Shown here: one piece after another, positions 36,346 to 47,267 of the stretch
How the letters are laid out: the number at the start of each line of letters is the position of its first letter
Position numbering within the stretch: the stretch's first letter is position 1
The notes under the pieces: model-generated
The model's input: the letters and a program-made list of their open reading frames with translations, nothing else
Database searches by the model: none
Told to the model about the DNA's origin: nothing
Position numbers and translations under genes: made by a program
Assembly (NCBI RefSeq): GCF_029338175.1
Contig: NZ_CP119862.1
Span: 496,001-560,000 of the forward strand
DNA from: Citrobacter enshiensis
GTDB taxonomy: Bacteria > Pseudomonadota > Gammaproteobacteria > Enterobacterales > Enterobacteriaceae
Length of the DNA: 64,000 bases
Reading direction: 5' to 3'

Positions 36346-38481
36346 TTGCTTAATCCGATCGTTCGTAAATTCCAGTACGGCCAACACACCGTAACGCTGG
36401 AAACCGGCATGATGGCGCGTCAGGCGACTGCTGCTGTTATGGTTAGCATGGATGACACTGCGGTATTCGTTACCGTTGTAGGTCAGAAGAAAGCGAAGCC
36501 AGGCCAGGACTTTTTCCCGCTGACTGTTAACTATCAGGAGCGTACCTACGCTGCTGGTCGTATCCCAGGCAGCTTCTTCCGTCGTGAAGGCCGTCCAAGC
36601 GAAGGCGAAACCCTGATTGCGCGTCTGATTGACCGCCCGGTTCGCCCGCTGTTCCCGGAAGGCTTCGTCAACGAAGTTCAGGTTATCGCGACCGTTGTGT
36701 CCGTAAACCCACAGGTTAACCCGGACATCGTGGCAATGATCGGTGCTTCCGCAGCACTGTCTCTGTCCGGTATCCCGTTCAACGGCCCAATCGGCTCTGC
36801 ACGTGTTGGTTATATCAATGACCAGTACGTACTGAACCCGACTCAGGACGAGCTGAAAGAAAGTAAGCTGGACCTGGTTGTTGCCGGTACTGAAGCCGCT
36901 GTACTGATGGTTGAATCTGAAGCAGAACTGCTGAGCGAAGATGTCATGCTGGGTGCCGTTGTCTTCGGTCACGAGCAGCAGCAGACTGTTATTCAGGCTA
37001 TCAACGAGCTGGTTAAAGAAGCTGGCAAACCGCGTTGGGACTGGCAGCCGGAAGCGGCAAACGACGCACTGAACGCGCGCGTTGCAGCCCTGGCAGAATC
37101 CCGCCTGAGCGATGCTTACCGCATCACCGACAAGCAGGAACGTTATGCTCAGGTTGATGTGATCAAATCTGAAGTGATCGCGACGCTGGTTGCAGAAGAC
37201 GAAACCCTGGACGCTAACGAACTGGGTGAAATCCTGCACGCAATCGAGAAAAACGTTGTTCGTAGCCGTGTACTGGCAGGCGAACCGCGTATCGATGGTC
37301 GTGAAAAAGACATGATCCGTGGCCTGGATGTGCGCACTGGCGTTCTGCCGCGTACCCATGGTTCCGCACTGTTCACCCGTGGTGAAACTCAGGCGCTGGT
37401 TACCGCGACTCTGGGCACAACGCGTGATGCGCAGAACCTCGACGAGCTGATGGGTGAGCGTACTGACAACTTCCTGTTCCACTATAACTTCCCTCCGTAC
37501 TGCGTAGGTGAAACTGGCATGGTCGGTTCTCCGAAACGTCGTGAAATTGGTCACGGTCGTCTGGCGAAACGCGGCGTGCTGGCAGTAATGCCGGAACTGG
37601 ACAAATTCCCGTACACCGTACGTGTTGTGTCTGAAATCACCGAATCCAACGGTTCTTCTTCAATGGCTTCCGTGTGTGGTGCTTCTCTGGCGCTGATGGA
37701 CGCAGGTGTGCCGATCAAAGCTGCCGTTGCGGGTATCGCAATGGGTCTGGTGAAAGAAGGCGATAACTTTGTTGTTCTGTCTGACATTCTGGGTGACGAA
37801 GATCACCTGGGCGACATGGACTTCAAAGTGGCGGGTTCCCGCGATGGTATCTCTGCACTGCAGATGGATATCAAAATCGAAGGTATCACCAAAGAGATCA
37901 TGCAGGTTGCTCTGAACCAGGCTAAAGGTGCGCGTCTGCACATCCTGGGTGTGATGGAACAGGCGATCAACGCGCCGCGCGGCGACATTTCTCAGTTCGC
38001 TCCGCGTATCCATACCATTAAGATCAGCCCGGACAAGATCAAAGACGTTATCGGTAAAGGCGGTTCTGTTATCCGTGCGCTGACCGAAGAAACCGGCACC
38101 ACTATCGAAATCGAAGATGACGGTACTGTTAAGATCGCGGCGACCGACGGTGAGAAAGCAAAATATGCTATCCGTCGCATCGAAGAGATTACGGCAGAAA
38201 TTGAAGTGGGTCGCATCTACACTGGTAAAGTAACCCGTATCGTTGACTTTGGCGCATTCGTTGCCATCGGTGGCGGTAAAGAAGGTCTGGTTCACATCTC
38301 TCAGATCGCTGACAAGCGTGTTGAGAAAGTGACTGATTACCTGCAGATGGGTCAGGAAGTACCGGTGAAAGTTCTGGAAGTTGATCGCCAGGGCCGTGTA
38401 CGTCTGAGCATTAAAGAAGCAACTGAGCAGTCTCAGCCAGCTGCTGCGCCGGAAGTACCGGCAGCAGAACAGGGCGAGTAA
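36346..38481 (+). CDS. pnp: Polynucleotide phosphorylase
   Basis: The 711-residue 3'-5' phosphorolytic exoribonuclease is a degradosome component. Two RNase PH-like cores flank a helical domain, followed by a KH domain ([16 protein letters not shown]) and an S1 domain ([16 protein letters not shown]). It starts at a TTG (36346) as in E. coli, preceded by AGAAAGGAT. The C-terminus is alanine, proline and glutamate rich. Confidence 0.97.
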   Translation: MLNPIVRKFQYGQHTVTLETGMMARQATAAVMVSMDDTAVFVTVVGQKKAKPGQDFFPLTVNYQERTYAAGRIPGSFFRREGRPSEGETLIARLIDRPVRPLFPEGFVNEVQVIATVVSVNPQVNPDIVAMIGASAALSLSGIPFNGPIGSARVGYINDQYVLNPTQDELKESKLDLVVAGTEAAVLMVESEAELLSEDVMLGAVVFGHEQQQTVIQAINELVKEAGKPRWDWQPEAANDALNARVAALAESRLSDAYRITDKQERYAQVDVIKSEVIATLVAEDETLDANELGEILHAIEKNVVRSRVLAGEPRIDGREKDMIRGLDVRTGVLPRTHGSALFTRGETQALVTATLGTTRDAQNLDELMGERTDNFLFHYNFPPYCVGETGMVGSPKRREIGHGRLAKRGVLAVMPELDKFPYTVRVVSEITESNGSSSMASVCGASLALMDAGVPIKAAVAGIAMGLVKEGDNFVVLSDILGDEDHLGDMDFKVAGSRDGISALQMDIKIEGITKEIMQVALNQAKGARLHILGVMEQAINAPRGDISQFAPRIHTIKISPDKIKDVIGKGGSVIRALTEETGTTIEIEDDGTVKIAATDGEKAKYAIRRIEEITAEIEVGRIYTGKVTRIVDFGAFVAIGGGKEGLVHISQIADKRVEKVTDYLQMGQEVPVKVLEVDRQGRVRLSIKEATEQSQPAAAPEVPAAEQGE

Positions 38482-38492
38482 GGTTGCCATTT

Positions 38493-38514
38493 GCCCTCCG
38501 CCATTGCGGAGGGC
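38493..38514 (+). terminator. Hairpin after pnp
   Basis: A perfect 9-base-pair GC-rich stem (GCCCTCCGC/GCGGAGGGC) lies 12 bases past the pnp stop. It lacks a T-run. It may stabilise the pnp 3' end while allowing read-through to nlpI. Confidence 0.5.
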
Positions 38515-38590
38515 CTCTGACCCGGCAGGACGCCTTGTTAGCAACCGGGGAACAGGACGTTCATTCAATCGTTGTCTTCGGGAGTGGGAA

Positions 38591-39475
38591 ATGAAGCCTT
38601 TTTTGCGCTGGTGTTTCGTTGCGACAGCACTCACGCTGGCAGGATGCAGCAACTCTGCCTGGCGTAAGAGTGAAGTCCTCGCAGTGCCATTGCAACCGAC
38701 TTTGCAGCAGGAAGTGATTCTGGCACGCATGGAACAAATTCTTGCCAGTCGGGCTTTAACCGATGACGAACGCGCACAGCTTTTATATGAGCGCGGAGTG
38801 TTGTATGATAGTCTCGGTCTGAGGGCATTAGCGCGAAATGATTTTTCACAAGCGCTGGCAATCCGACCAGATATGCCTGAAGTATTCAATTACTTAGGCA
38901 TTTATTTAACGCAGGCAGGCAATTTTGATGCTGCCTATGAAGCGTTTGATTCTGTACTTGAGCTTGATCCAACTTACAACTACGCGCACTTAAATCGTGG
39001 TATCGCATTGTATTACGGCGGTCGCGACAAGTTAGCGCAAGATGATCTGCTGGCGTTTTATCAAGACGATCCCAATGATCCTTTCCGCAGTCTGTGGCTT
39101 TATCTCGCTGAGCAGAAGCTCGATGAGAAGCAGGCTAAAGAAGCGTTAAAGCAACGTTTCGAGAAATCGGATAAAGAGCAATGGGGATGGAACATTGTCG
39201 AGTTCTACCTGGGCAACATTAGCGAAGCAACGTTGATGGAAAGGCTCAAGGCAGACGCAACGGATAACACCTCGCTCGCTGAGCATCTCAGTGAAACCAA
39301 CTTCTATTTAGGTAAGTACTACCTAAGTCTGGGGGATTTGGACAACGCTACGGCATTGTTCAAACTGGCGGTGGCTAACAACGTTCATAACTTTGTTGAG
39401 CACCGATACGCATTGTTGGAATTATCGCTCCTGGGCCAGGACCAAGATGACCTGGCAGAATCGGACCAGCAATAG
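38591..39475 (+). CDS. nlpI: NlpI, TPR lipoprotein adaptor
   Basis: The 294-residue outer-membrane lipoprotein has a lipobox LTLAGC (cysteine 19) and several TPR repeats. It is an adaptor for the protease Prc and for peptidoglycan endopeptidases such as MepS. The start [10 protein letters not shown] gives a normal lipoprotein signal. It lies between pnp and yrbN-deaD. Confidence 0.96.
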   Translation: MKPFLRWCFVATALTLAGCSNSAWRKSEVLAVPLQPTLQQEVILARMEQILASRALTDDERAQLLYERGVLYDSLGLRALARNDFSQALAIRPDMPEVFNYLGIYLTQAGNFDAAYEAFDSVLELDPTYNYAHLNRGIALYYGGRDKLAQDDLLAFYQDDPNDPFRSLWLYLAEQKLDEKQAKEALKQRFEKSDKEQWGWNIVEFYLGNISEATLMERLKADATDNTSLAEHLSETNFYLGKYYLSLGDLDNATALFKLAVANNVHNFVEHRYALLELSLLGQDQDDLAESDQQ

Positions 39476-39581
39476 CTGACGTACACATCAGCCCGTAATC
39501 TTTTTTGATTGCCATCACCTTCGCGGGTGAGGGCGTTGTTGTTCGTTAATACACCTACTTTGAGCCGGTTCACACTTTTCA

Positions 39582-39662
39582 ATGAAAATTGCAGATCAAT
39601 TTCATGATGAGTTATGTAGACTGGCCGCCATTAATTTTGAGGCACACGTACTACATGGCTGA
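39582..39662 (+). CDS. yrbN: YrbN, small protein upstream of deaD
   Basis: An ATG at 39582 opens a 26-codon frame encoding [20 protein letters not shown] and six more residues, stopping at 39660-39662. It matches the small protein YrbN of E. coli at the same position. It overlaps the deaD start by 8 bases in another frame, so ribosomes leaving yrbN could reinitiate on deaD. Its function is unknown. Confidence 0.75.
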
Positions 39663-41574
39663 ATTCGAAACCACTTTTGCAGATCTGGGCCTGAAGGCTC
39701 CTATCCTTGAAGCCCTTACCGATCTGGGTTACGAAAAACCATCTCCAATCCAGGCAGAGTGCATTCCGCATCTGCTGGGCGGCCGCGATGTTCTGGGTAT
39801 GGCCCAGACGGGTAGCGGCAAAACTGCAGCGTTCTCTTTACCGCTGCTCAACAATCTTGATCCTGAGCTGAAAGCACCTCAAATTCTGGTGCTGGCACCG
39901 ACCCGCGAACTGGCGGTTCAGGTTGCTGAAGCTATGGCGGATTTCTCTAAACACATGCGCGGCGTGAACGTGGTTGCCCTGTACGGCGGCCAGCGTTATG
40001 ACGTGCAATTACGTGCCCTGCGTCAGGGGCCGCAGATCGTTGTCGGTACGCCGGGTCGTCTGCTGGATCACCTGAAGCGCGGTACGCTGGATCTCTCTAA
40101 ACTGAGTGGTCTGGTACTGGACGAAGCTGATGAAATGCTGCGTATGGGCTTCATCGAAGACGTCGAAACCATTATGGCGCAGATCCCGGAAGGTCATCAG
40201 ACCGCTCTGTTCTCTGCCACCATGCCGGAAGCGATTCGTCGTATTACCCGCCGCTTTATGAAAGAGCCGCAGGAAGTGCGTATCCAGTCCAGCGTTACCA
40301 CACGCCCGGACATCAGCCAGAGCTACTGGACTGTCTGGGGTATGCGTAAAAATGAAGCGCTGGTACGTTTCCTCGAAGCAGAAGATTTTGATGCGGCGAT
40401 TATCTTCGTTCGTACCAAAAATGCGACCCTGGAAGTGGCTGAAGCGCTGGAGCGTAGCGGTTATAACAGCGCAGCGCTGAACGGCGACATGAACCAGGCG
40501 CTGCGTGAGCAGACTCTGGAGCGTCTGAAAGACGGCCGTCTGGATATCCTGATTGCAACCGACGTTGCAGCGCGTGGTCTGGACGTTGAGCGTATCAGCC
40601 TTGTTGTGAACTACGACATCCCGATGGACTCCGAGTCTTACGTTCACCGTATCGGCCGTACCGGTCGTGCTGGTCGTGCTGGCCGTGCTCTGCTGTTCGT
40701 TGAGAACCGTGAGCGTCGTCTGCTGCGTAACATCGAACGCACCATGAAACTGACCATTCCGGAAGTGGAACTGCCGAACGCAGAACTGCTGGGCAAACGC
40801 CGTCTGGAGAAATTCGCCGCTAAAGTTCAGCAGCAGCTGGAAAGCAGCGATCTGGATCAATACCGCGCGCTGCTGGAAAAAATCCAGCCGACGGTAGAAG
40901 GTGAAGAGCTGGATCTCGAAACTCTGGCCGCAGCACTGCTGAAAATGGCACAGGGCGAACGTACTCTGATTGTTCCTGCAGATGCGCCAATGCGTCCTAA
41001 GCGTGAATTCCGTGACCGTGATGAACGTGCTCCGCGTGGCGATCGTAACGATCGTGGTCCGCGTGGCGACCGTCCAGAACGTGGTGCTGAAGACCGTCCG
41101 CGTCGTGAACGTCGTGACGTTGGCGATATGCAACTGTACCGCATTGAAGTGGGCCGTGATGACGGTGTTGAAGTACGTCATATCGTTGGCGCGATCGCTA
41201 ACGAAGGTGACATCAGCAGCCGTTACATCGGTAACATCAAGCTGTTTGCTTCCCACTCTACCATCGAACTGCCGAAAGGTATGCCGGGCGACGTGCTGCA
41301 GCACTTTACCCGTACTCGCATCCTGAACAAGCCGATGAACATGCAGCTGGTTGGCGATGCAGTTCCGCATGCCGGTGGTGAGCGTCGTGGCGGTGGTCGT
41401 TTCAGCGGCGAGCGTCGTGAAGGCGGTCGTGGCGAAAACCGTGGCAACAGTACTGAACGTCGTGAAGGTGGCCGTGGTGATGGTCGTCGTTTCAGCGGCG
41501 AACGTCGTGAAAGTAGCCGTGCTCCACGCCGTGATGATTCCGCAGGCCGTCGTCGTTTCGGTGGTGATGCGTAA
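39655..41574 (+). CDS. deaD: DeaD (CsdA), cold-shock DEAD-box helicase
   Basis: The 639-residue RNA helicase acts in ribosome assembly and mRNA decay in the cold. Motif I is AQTGSGKT, motif II VLDEADE, motif III SAT and motif [11 protein letters not shown] DbpA-like RNA-binding domain ([19 protein letters not shown]) and an arginine- and glycine-rich tail with repeated GERREGGRG units follow. The start [12 protein letters not shown] is chosen by homology. A 22-residue in-frame extension exists but overlaps yrbN. Confidence 0.96.
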
Positions 41575-41616
41575 TTCACGCTGATCTTCGGTTTCGCACC
41601 GTAAAGTAAAATATAC

Positions 41617-41647
41617 AGCCCCGATCTAAACAATCGGGGCTTTTTTT
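41617..41647 (+). terminator. Terminator after deaD
   Basis: The stem AGCCCCGAT/ATCGGGGCT is followed by T7, a strong intrinsic terminator. Confidence 0.93.
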
Positions 41648-41656
41648 ATTTCATTT

Positions 41657-41692
41657 GTACTCGTGTACTGGTACAGTGCAACACATTAAAAT
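41657..41692 (+). promoter_or_regulatory. mtr promoter with TrpR-like operator
   Basis: The 18 bases at 41657-41674 match the trp operator core GTACTAGTTAACTAGTAC at 14 of 18 positions. TAAAAT at 41687-41692 is the likely -10 element, so the operator overlaps the -35 region. E. coli mtr is repressed by TrpR and activated by TyrR. I did not find a clear TyrR box. Confidence 0.6.
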
Positions 41693-41727
41693 GTAGTCAC
41701 AATATAATTCACTGGAGAGATGGCTGA

Positions 41728-42972
41728 ATGGCAACACTAACCACCACCCAAACGTCACCTTCGCTGCTCGGCGGCGTAGTGATCATCGGCGGTACCATTA
41801 TTGGCGCAGGAATGTTTTCCCTGCCGGTGGTGATGGCGGGTAGTTGGTTCTTTTGGTCTATGGCGGCGCTGGTCTTTACCTGGTTCTGTATGCTGCACTC
41901 GGGGTTGATGATCCTGGAGGCTAACCTCAACTACCGGATTGGCTCGAGCTTTGACACCATCACCAAAGACCTGCTGGGTAAAGGCTGGAACGTGGTTAAC
42001 GGTATTTCCATCGCCTTTGTGCTGTACATCCTGACCTATGCCTATATCTCTGCGAGTGGTTCGATTCTGCATCACACCTTTGCCGAAATGTCATTGAACG
42101 TTCCGGCGCGCGCGGCAGGCTTTGCGTTTGCGCTGTTGGTGGCGTTTGTGGTGTGGCTGAGTACCAAAGCCGTCAGCCGGATGACCGCGATCGTGCTGGG
42201 CGCGAAGGTCATTACGTTCTTCCTGACCTTCGGGAGTCTGCTGGGACACGTGACACCAACAACACTGTTTAACGTAACGGAAAGTCATGCATCGTACACA
42301 CCTTATCTACTGATGACCCTGCCGTTCTGTCTGGCTTCGTTTGGTTATCACGGTAATGTACCGAGCCTGATGAAGTATTACGGCAAAGATCCGCGCACTA
42401 TCGTTAAGTGCCTGGTCTACGGAACGCTACTGGCGCTGGTGTTGTACACCGTCTGGTTGCTGGGGACGATGGGCAATATTCCACGTCCGGAATTTATCGG
42501 CATCGCACAGAAGGGTGGCAATATTGATGTGTTGGTGCAGGCGCTGAGTGGCGTACTGAACAGCCGTAGCCTGGATCTGCTGCTGGTGGTGTTCTCCAAC
42601 TTTGCGGTAGCAAGCTCTTTCCTCGGCGTCACGCTGGGTTTGTTTGACTATCTGGCGGATCTGTTTGGTTTTGACGACTCGGCATTGGGCCGCTTTAAAA
42701 CGGCTTTGCTGACCTTCGTTCCGCCAGTTATCGGTGGCCTGCTGTGGCCGAACGGTTTCCTGTACGCTATCGGCTATGCAGGACTGGCGGCGACCATCTG
42801 GGCGGCAATTGTTCCGGCACTGCTGGCGCGTGAGTCACGTAAGCGCTTTGGCAGCCCGAAATTCCGCGTCTGGGGTGGCAAGCCGATGATTGCGTTGATT
42901 CTGGTCTTTGGTGTCGGCAACGCGCTGGTGCATCTTCTGTCGAGCTTTAATCTGTTGCCGGTTTATCAGTAA
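41728..42972 (+). CDS. mtr: Mtr, tryptophan-specific permease
   Basis: The 414-residue hydroxy/aromatic amino acid permease shows about eleven hydrophobic segments, beginning with [15 protein letters not shown]. It is the high-affinity tryptophan and indole importer of the inner membrane. The length and sequence match E. coli Mtr throughout. Confidence 0.96.
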   Translation: MATLTTTQTSPSLLGGVVIIGGTIIGAGMFSLPVVMAGSWFFWSMAALVFTWFCMLHSGLMILEANLNYRIGSSFDTITKDLLGKGWNVVNGISIAFVLYILTYAYISASGSILHHTFAEMSLNVPARAAGFAFALLVAFVVWLSTKAVSRMTAIVLGAKVITFFLTFGSLLGHVTPTTLFNVTESHASYTPYLLMTLPFCLASFGYHGNVPSLMKYYGKDPRTIVKCLVYGTLLALVLYTVWLLGTMGNIPRPEFIGIAQKGGNIDVLVQALSGVLNSRSLDLLLVVFSNFAVASSFLGVTLGLFDYLADLFGFDDSALGRFKTALLTFVPPVIGGLLWPNGFLYAIGYAGLAATIWAAIVPALLARESRKRFGSPKFRVWGGKPMIALILVFGVGNALVHLLSSFNLLPVYQ

Positions 42973-42979
42973 AACCGTT

Positions 42980-43053
42980 TGCCGGATGGCGGCTTCGCCT
43001 TATCCGGCCTACAGATCTCGTAGGCCCGGTAAGGCGTAGCCGCCACCGGGCAA
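42980..43053. repeat. Pair of REP-type palindromes (BIME)
   Basis: Two inverted REP units (GCCGGATGGCGGC...TATCCGGC and GCCCGGTAAGGCG...CCACCGGGC) separated by a short spacer lie between convergent mtr and yhbW. Confidence 0.8.
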
Positions 43054-43056
43054 AAG

Positions 43057-44064
43057 TTACCCCAATAGTTCCTCTTTTACATCCATCGCCAGCCCAAACG
43101 AGTGCAGCCGTGCCTGGTGATCGAAGATCTGTCCATTGACCATGATCTCATCCGCCAGGGTTTCACGCAGGATGGATTGCAGACCGTGACGCACTTTCGC
43201 TTTATCCCCCACTAACGACATGCTCAACGCCTGCTGCACGCCATACTGCTCGGAGGCGGACCACAGCTGATGCATATTTTCTACCGGCGGCGGCAGTTGC
43301 CCTGTTTCGCCACGGCGTAATTTTACGAACGCCTGCTGCATAGACGTAAACAAGAACTCGGCATCACGGTTGCTGTCGGCGGCGATAATGTTGATGCACA
43401 CCATGGCATAGGGCTTCTCAAGGCGCTCAGACGGCTTAAACTGGGTGCGGTAGAGATGCAGCGCCTGGAACAGCATATCTGGTGCGAAGTGAGAGGCAAA
43501 CGCAAACGGCAGACCGAGTTGTGCGGCCAACTGAGCACCATACAGGCTGGATCCGAGCAGCCACACTGGGATTTTCTCGCCGTAGCCGGGCACCGGGCGT
43601 ACCTGTGGTTTAGGATCGCGGGCGTCGAACCAGTCGACCAGTTCGGTCACGTCGCGCGGGAAGTTATCGATATCGCTGCTCATATGGCGACGCAGCGCGC
43701 GCATGGTCGGTTGATCGCTGCCCGGCGCGCGACCTAGCCCTAAGTCGATCCGCCCCGGATAGAGCGTGTTGAGCGTACCAAACTGCTCGGCAATCACCAG
43801 TGGGGAATGGTTTGGCAACATGACGCCGCCGGACCCCAGGTGCAGGGTTGTGGTGTTCGCCGCCAGGTAGCCAATCAGCACCGAGGTTGCCGCACTGGCA
43901 ATTCCGGTCATATTGTGATGCTCTGCCAGCCAGTAGCGATGATAGCCACGCTTTTCTGCCAGCCGGGCGAGATCCAGAGAGTGCGAGAAAGCTTCTTTGG
44001 CGCAGGAGCCTTCGGGGATCGGTGCCAGGTCCAGCACCGAAAAGGGAATAGTGTTGTCTGTCAT
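43057..44064 (-). CDS. yhbW: YhbW, luciferase-like monooxygenase
   Basis: The 335-residue protein belongs to the bacterial luciferase-like flavin monooxygenase family, with the TIM-barrel start FSVLDLAPI and the motif [10 protein letters not shown]. The substrate is unknown. It lies downstream of ubiV on the same strand with a 78-base gap. Confidence 0.92.
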   Translation of the reverse strand: MTDNTIPFSVLDLAPIPEGSCAKEAFSHSLDLARLAEKRGYHRYWLAEHHNMTGIASAATSVLIGYLAANTTTLHLGSGGVMLPNHSPLVIAEQFGTLNTLYPGRIDLGLGRAPGSDQPTMRALRRHMSSDIDNFPRDVTELVDWFDARDPKPQVRPVPGYGEKIPVWLLGSSLYGAQLAAQLGLPFAFASHFAPDMLFQALHLYRTQFKPSERLEKPYAMVCINIIAADSNRDAEFLFTSMQQAFVKLRRGETGQLPPPVENMHQLWSASEQYGVQQALSMSLVGDKAKVRHGLQSILRETLADEIMVNGQIFDHQARLHSFGLAMDVKEELLG

Positions 44065-44142
44065 AACGGCTCACTTTGTCGACGGTGAATCATTTAATAC
44101 TGCATTAAAATTTGATTACCGTTGTTAACAAAGTGAGCTTTT

Positions 44143-45021
44143 TTACGCCTGTAGCTCCAGACCGGCGAGACGTTTCCAGTAACCGTTGCAGTCGCTGTGA
44201 GCCGTAAGAGGCAGCGGCGAGAGGCCGTTTTCGTTGGCGCGGAAGGCGTCGAGCATGGCGAACGTCTCAGTGCCAAGCGGTGACAAGCGTACGATATCGA
44301 CCAATCCCTGCATGGAGTTCAGTTCATTTCCGAGGTTGTAGACGTAGCCACTCATCGTCTGAATCCCGTTCAGCACGAACACCTGCTGATTCTCCTGAGA
44401 CAGTACATTGCGACCGTTCGGATAGTGGATACAGCAGGTTTCACACTCATCCTTCGGACGGTCTTCCGAGCGGGCGGTAAAGCAGCGGGCCGAATAGGCC
44501 AGCGGCAGATGACCGTAGCTCAACACTTCCACTTCAAACTGCTGGCGAATGCCCAGTTCATCACACTGGTTAAGCAGATTCACCAGCCAGTCGCGCGAAA
44601 GCTCCACCGGCATACACCAACGCACCATCCCCTGTTTGAGCAGCAGGCGCAGCGTCACGGCGTTGTAGCAGTTGAGAGCATGCCCGGCGACAAACGGCAG
44701 TTTGCGTTCAGCGCACATGTTCACTACGCCGAGATCGCTGGCTTCCAGCAGGAAATCGCCATTTTCGACATAACGTTTCAGTTCGCCCAGTTCGGACGAT
44801 GCCTGAACCAGCGCCAGCGTTGAAAGCACTATCTGCTTGCCGCTTCCGGCGAGCGATTTCGCCATATCCAGCCAGTCACCGACTTTGGTCGCGCGACGCT
44901 TACTACAGACTGCCTCTCCGAGATAAATCACGTCGGCATGACTGGTGGCGGCTTGCTGGTAAAACGCTTCCAGCGTCTCTTTCGGCCAGTAGTAGAGCAC
45001 CGGCCCTAAGGAATATTTCAT
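44143..45021 (-). CDS. ubiV: UbiV, O2-independent ubiquinone hydroxylation protein
   Basis: The 292-residue U32-family protein works with UbiU as a 4Fe-4S heterodimer that hydroxylates ubiquinone precursors without oxygen. The four cluster cysteines known in E. coli are all here (residues 39, 180, 193 and 197). The start MKYSLGPVLYY gives the family length. It begins 8 bases after the ubiU stop. Confidence 0.95.
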   Translation of the reverse strand: MKYSLGPVLYYWPKETLEAFYQQAATSHADVIYLGEAVCSKRRATKVGDWLDMAKSLAGSGKQIVLSTLALVQASSELGELKRYVENGDFLLEASDLGVVNMCAERKLPFVAGHALNCYNAVTLRLLLKQGMVRWCMPVELSRDWLVNLLNQCDELGIRQQFEVEVLSYGHLPLAYSARCFTARSEDRPKDECETCCIHYPNGRNVLSQENQQVFVLNGIQTMSGYVYNLGNELNSMQGLVDIVRLSPLGTETFAMLDAFRANENGLSPLPLTAHSDCNGYWKRLAGLELQA

Positions 45022-45029
45022 TGCTTTTC

Positions 45030-46025
45030 TCACTGCCATTTACGGTGATATGCGCCAAGCGTTGTTTGCGTGCCTTCGGACATCGAACCGAGTGTTTCCA
45101 TCCAGGCGCGTTGCGGGACAAAGTTTTGTGGGTCAGCTTTACAGCGATCGATCGCCTGACGCCATACTTTCGCCACCTGGCTAACGTAGGCTGGGCTACG
45201 CTGGCGGCCTTCGATTTTCACGGAGGCGATATTGGCGGCCAGCAGTTCCGGCAACAGCTCTAACGTGTTGAGACTGGTCGGTTCTTCCAGCGCATGATAG
45301 CGCTCGCCATCCACCAGATAGCGGCCTTTGCACAGTGTTGGGTAACCGGCATTCTCGCCGTCCTGATAGCGGTCAATCAGCACTTCATTCAGACGGGATT
45401 CCAGACCCTGCGGCGTTTGCTGCCAGCGTACAAATCGGGCAGGGGAACACGCGCCTACCGTATTTGGCGACTCTCCTGTCAGATAAGAAGAGAGATAGCA
45501 ACGCCCCTCCGCCATGATGCACAGGCTACCGAAAGCAAACACTTCCAGCGGTACAGGCGTTGAGCGCGCAAGCTGTTTGACCTGATGAATCGACAGCACG
45601 CGTGGAAGTACAACGCGTGCGACGTCGAAATTGCGATGATAAAAGTTCACCGCCTCCTCATTGGTCGCAGATGCCTGAACAGAGACATGGCGCTCAATAT
45701 GAGGGTAACGTTCTGCGGCATACTCAAGCATGGCAAGGTCGGCCAGAATCAGCGCATCCGCACCGAGTTGTGCCGCCATATCCACAGCGCGCTGCCAGCG
45801 GGCGTAACCGTCCGGGTGTGCAAACGTGTTTATCGCGATGTGCAGCTTACGGCGATGTTGATGGACAAAGCTCACCGCTTCCTGCAATTTTTTCTCGGTA
45901 AAGTTAAGGCCGGCGAAGTGACGGGCGTTGGTGTCATCTTTCAGCCCGATATAAACGGCATCAGCGCCGTTCTCAATGGCCGCCTTAAGCGCCGGGAGAT
46001 TTCCGGCAGGGCAGAGCAGCTCCAT
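45030..46025 (-). CDS. ubiU: UbiU, O2-independent ubiquinone hydroxylation protein
   Basis: The 331-residue U32 peptidase-like protein is the partner of UbiV. Cluster cysteines are at residues 169, 176, 193 and 232, as in E. coli UbiU. It is divergent from ubiT, and the shared gap holds two FNR-like half-sites, consistent with anaerobic expression. Confidence 0.95.
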   Translation of the reverse strand: MELLCPAGNLPALKAAIENGADAVYIGLKDDTNARHFAGLNFTEKKLQEAVSFVHQHRRKLHIAINTFAHPDGYARWQRAVDMAAQLGADALILADLAMLEYAAERYPHIERHVSVQASATNEEAVNFYHRNFDVARVVLPRVLSIHQVKQLARSTPVPLEVFAFGSLCIMAEGRCYLSSYLTGESPNTVGACSPARFVRWQQTPQGLESRLNEVLIDRYQDGENAGYPTLCKGRYLVDGERYHALEEPTSLNTLELLPELLAANIASVKIEGRQRSPAYVSQVAKVWRQAIDRCKADPQNFVPQRAWMETLGSMSEGTQTTLGAYHRKWQ

Positions 46026-46106
46026 AATTTATCCTGAAGGTTGCGCCGCCTGGGACGCATAATTGTTAACGAACAGGGATTTTAGTTAACCTTGCTGCGA
46101 CAATTT

Positions 46107-46187
46107 TTGATTTAAGGCAGTTAAAGTCGTATTGGTAACACCAATAACGGGATAGCAATTTCACACGTAATTGTTGATTTACGCCGC
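46107..46187. promoter_or_regulatory. Two FNR-like sites between ubiU and ubiT
   Basis: Two near-identical 14-base elements, TTGATTTAAGGCAG (46107-46120) and TTGATTTACGCCGC (46174-46187), each start with the FNR half-site TTGAT and have a degenerate second half. Two FNR sites controlling ubiUV occur at this place in E. coli. The spacing between the two copies is 67 bases. Confidence 0.6.
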
Positions 46188-46245
46188 TACGTTGTTTATC
46201 TGATATGGCAAAATAGCAGGATTAATGAAACAGGGAGTAAAGCTC

Positions 46246-46770
46246 GTGTTGGATAAACTGCGTTCACGCTTAGTACATGTTGGTCCTTCTCTGATGAGTG
46301 TACCGGTTAAACTGACGCCCTTTGCGTTGAAGCGCCAGGTTCTGGAACAGGTCCTGAGCTGGCAATTCCGTCAGGCGCTGGCAGAGGGGGAGCTGGAGTT
46401 CCTCGAAGGCCGTTGGTTAAGTATTCATGTTCGTGATATTGATCTCAGATGGTATACCTCTGTTGAGAATGACAAACTTATCGTCAGCCAGAATGCCGAA
46501 GCCGACGTGAGTTTTAGTGCCGACGCCAGTGATTTGCTGATGATCGCGGCACGTAAACAGGATCCGGATACGCTGTTCTTTCAGCGCCGACTGGTGATCG
46601 AAGGTGATACCGAGTTAGGGCTGTATGTGAAAAACCTGATGGATGCGATCGAACTGGAGCAGATGCCAAAAGCGTTACGCGTTATGCTGATGCAACTGGC
46701 AGATTTTGTTGAGGCGGGCATGAAACACTCGCCGGAAACCAAACAGACATCGGTAGGTGAACCATGCTGA
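46246..46770 (+). CDS. ubiT: UbiT, SCP2-domain ubiquinone factor
   Basis: The 174-residue protein has an SCP2 lipid-binding domain and is required for anaerobic ubiquinone synthesis with UbiU and UbiV. A GTG start at 46246 is chosen: it follows GGGAGTAAA at a good distance and gives the family N-terminus LDKLRSRLVH. An ATG at 46225 would add seven residues. Its end overlaps yhbS by 7 bases. Confidence 0.93.
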   Translation: MLDKLRSRLVHVGPSLMSVPVKLTPFALKRQVLEQVLSWQFRQALAEGELEFLEGRWLSIHVRDIDLRWYTSVENDKLIVSQNAEADVSFSADASDLLMIAARKQDPDTLFFQRRLVIEGDTELGLYVKNLMDAIELEQMPKALRVMLMQLADFVEAGMKHSPETKQTSVGEPC

Positions 46771-47267
46771 TTCGAGTAGAAATTCCCATTGATGCCCCTG
46801 GTATTGATGCCCTGTTACGCCGTTCGTTCGAAAGCGATGCGGAAGCGAAACTGGTCCATGACCTGCGTGAGGATGGTTTTCTGACGTTGGGCCTGGTTGC
46901 CACTGACGATGAAGGTCAGGTGATTGGTTACGTTGCATTCAGTCCTGTCGATGTGCAGGGCGAGGATCTGCAATGGGTGGGGATGGCGCCGTTGGCGGTA
47001 GATGAAAACTACCGTGGACAGGGGCTGGCCCGTCAACTGGTCTACGAAGGACTGGATTCGCTTAATGAGTTCGGCTATGCCGCCGTGGTCACGTTAGGCG
47101 ATGCGGCATTATACAGCCGCTTTGGCTTCGAACTGGCAGCGCATTACGATCTGCATTGCCGCTGGCCGGGGACGGAAAGCGCCTTCCAGGTGCACCGACT
47201 GGCAGAAGACGCGCTAAACGGCGTCACGGGTCTGGTGGAATACCACGACCATTTCAATCGTTTTTAA
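46764..47267 (+). CDS. yhbS: YhbS, GNAT-family acetyltransferase
   Basis: The 167-residue protein carries the acetyl-CoA-binding motif [15 protein letters not shown] of GNAT N-acetyltransferases. The E. coli relative has no confirmed substrate. It overlaps ubiT at its start and converges with yhbQ, overlapping tail to tail by 14 bases. Confidence 0.92.
   Translation: MLIRVEIPIDAPGIDALLRRSFESDAEAKLVHDLREDGFLTLGLVATDDEGQVIGYVAFSPVDVQGEDLQWVGMAPLAVDENYRGQGLARQLVYEGLDSLNEFGYAAVVTLGDAALYSRFGFELAAHYDLHCRWPGTESAFQVHRLAEDALNGVTGLVEYHDHFNRF

Noticed and set aside
36265-37554. 429-codon open frame antisense to pnp
   Set aside because: Shadow of pnp; the composition is of the same non-protein type (rich in F, N, Q, T) and there is no ribosome site.
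39589-39654. In-frame 22-residue N-terminal extension of deaD
   Set aside because: It lacks a good ribosome site, is not part of the helicase fold and overlaps yrbN.
40009-41370. 453-codon open frame antisense to deaD
   Set aside because: Shadow of deaD codon bias with no recognisable domain.
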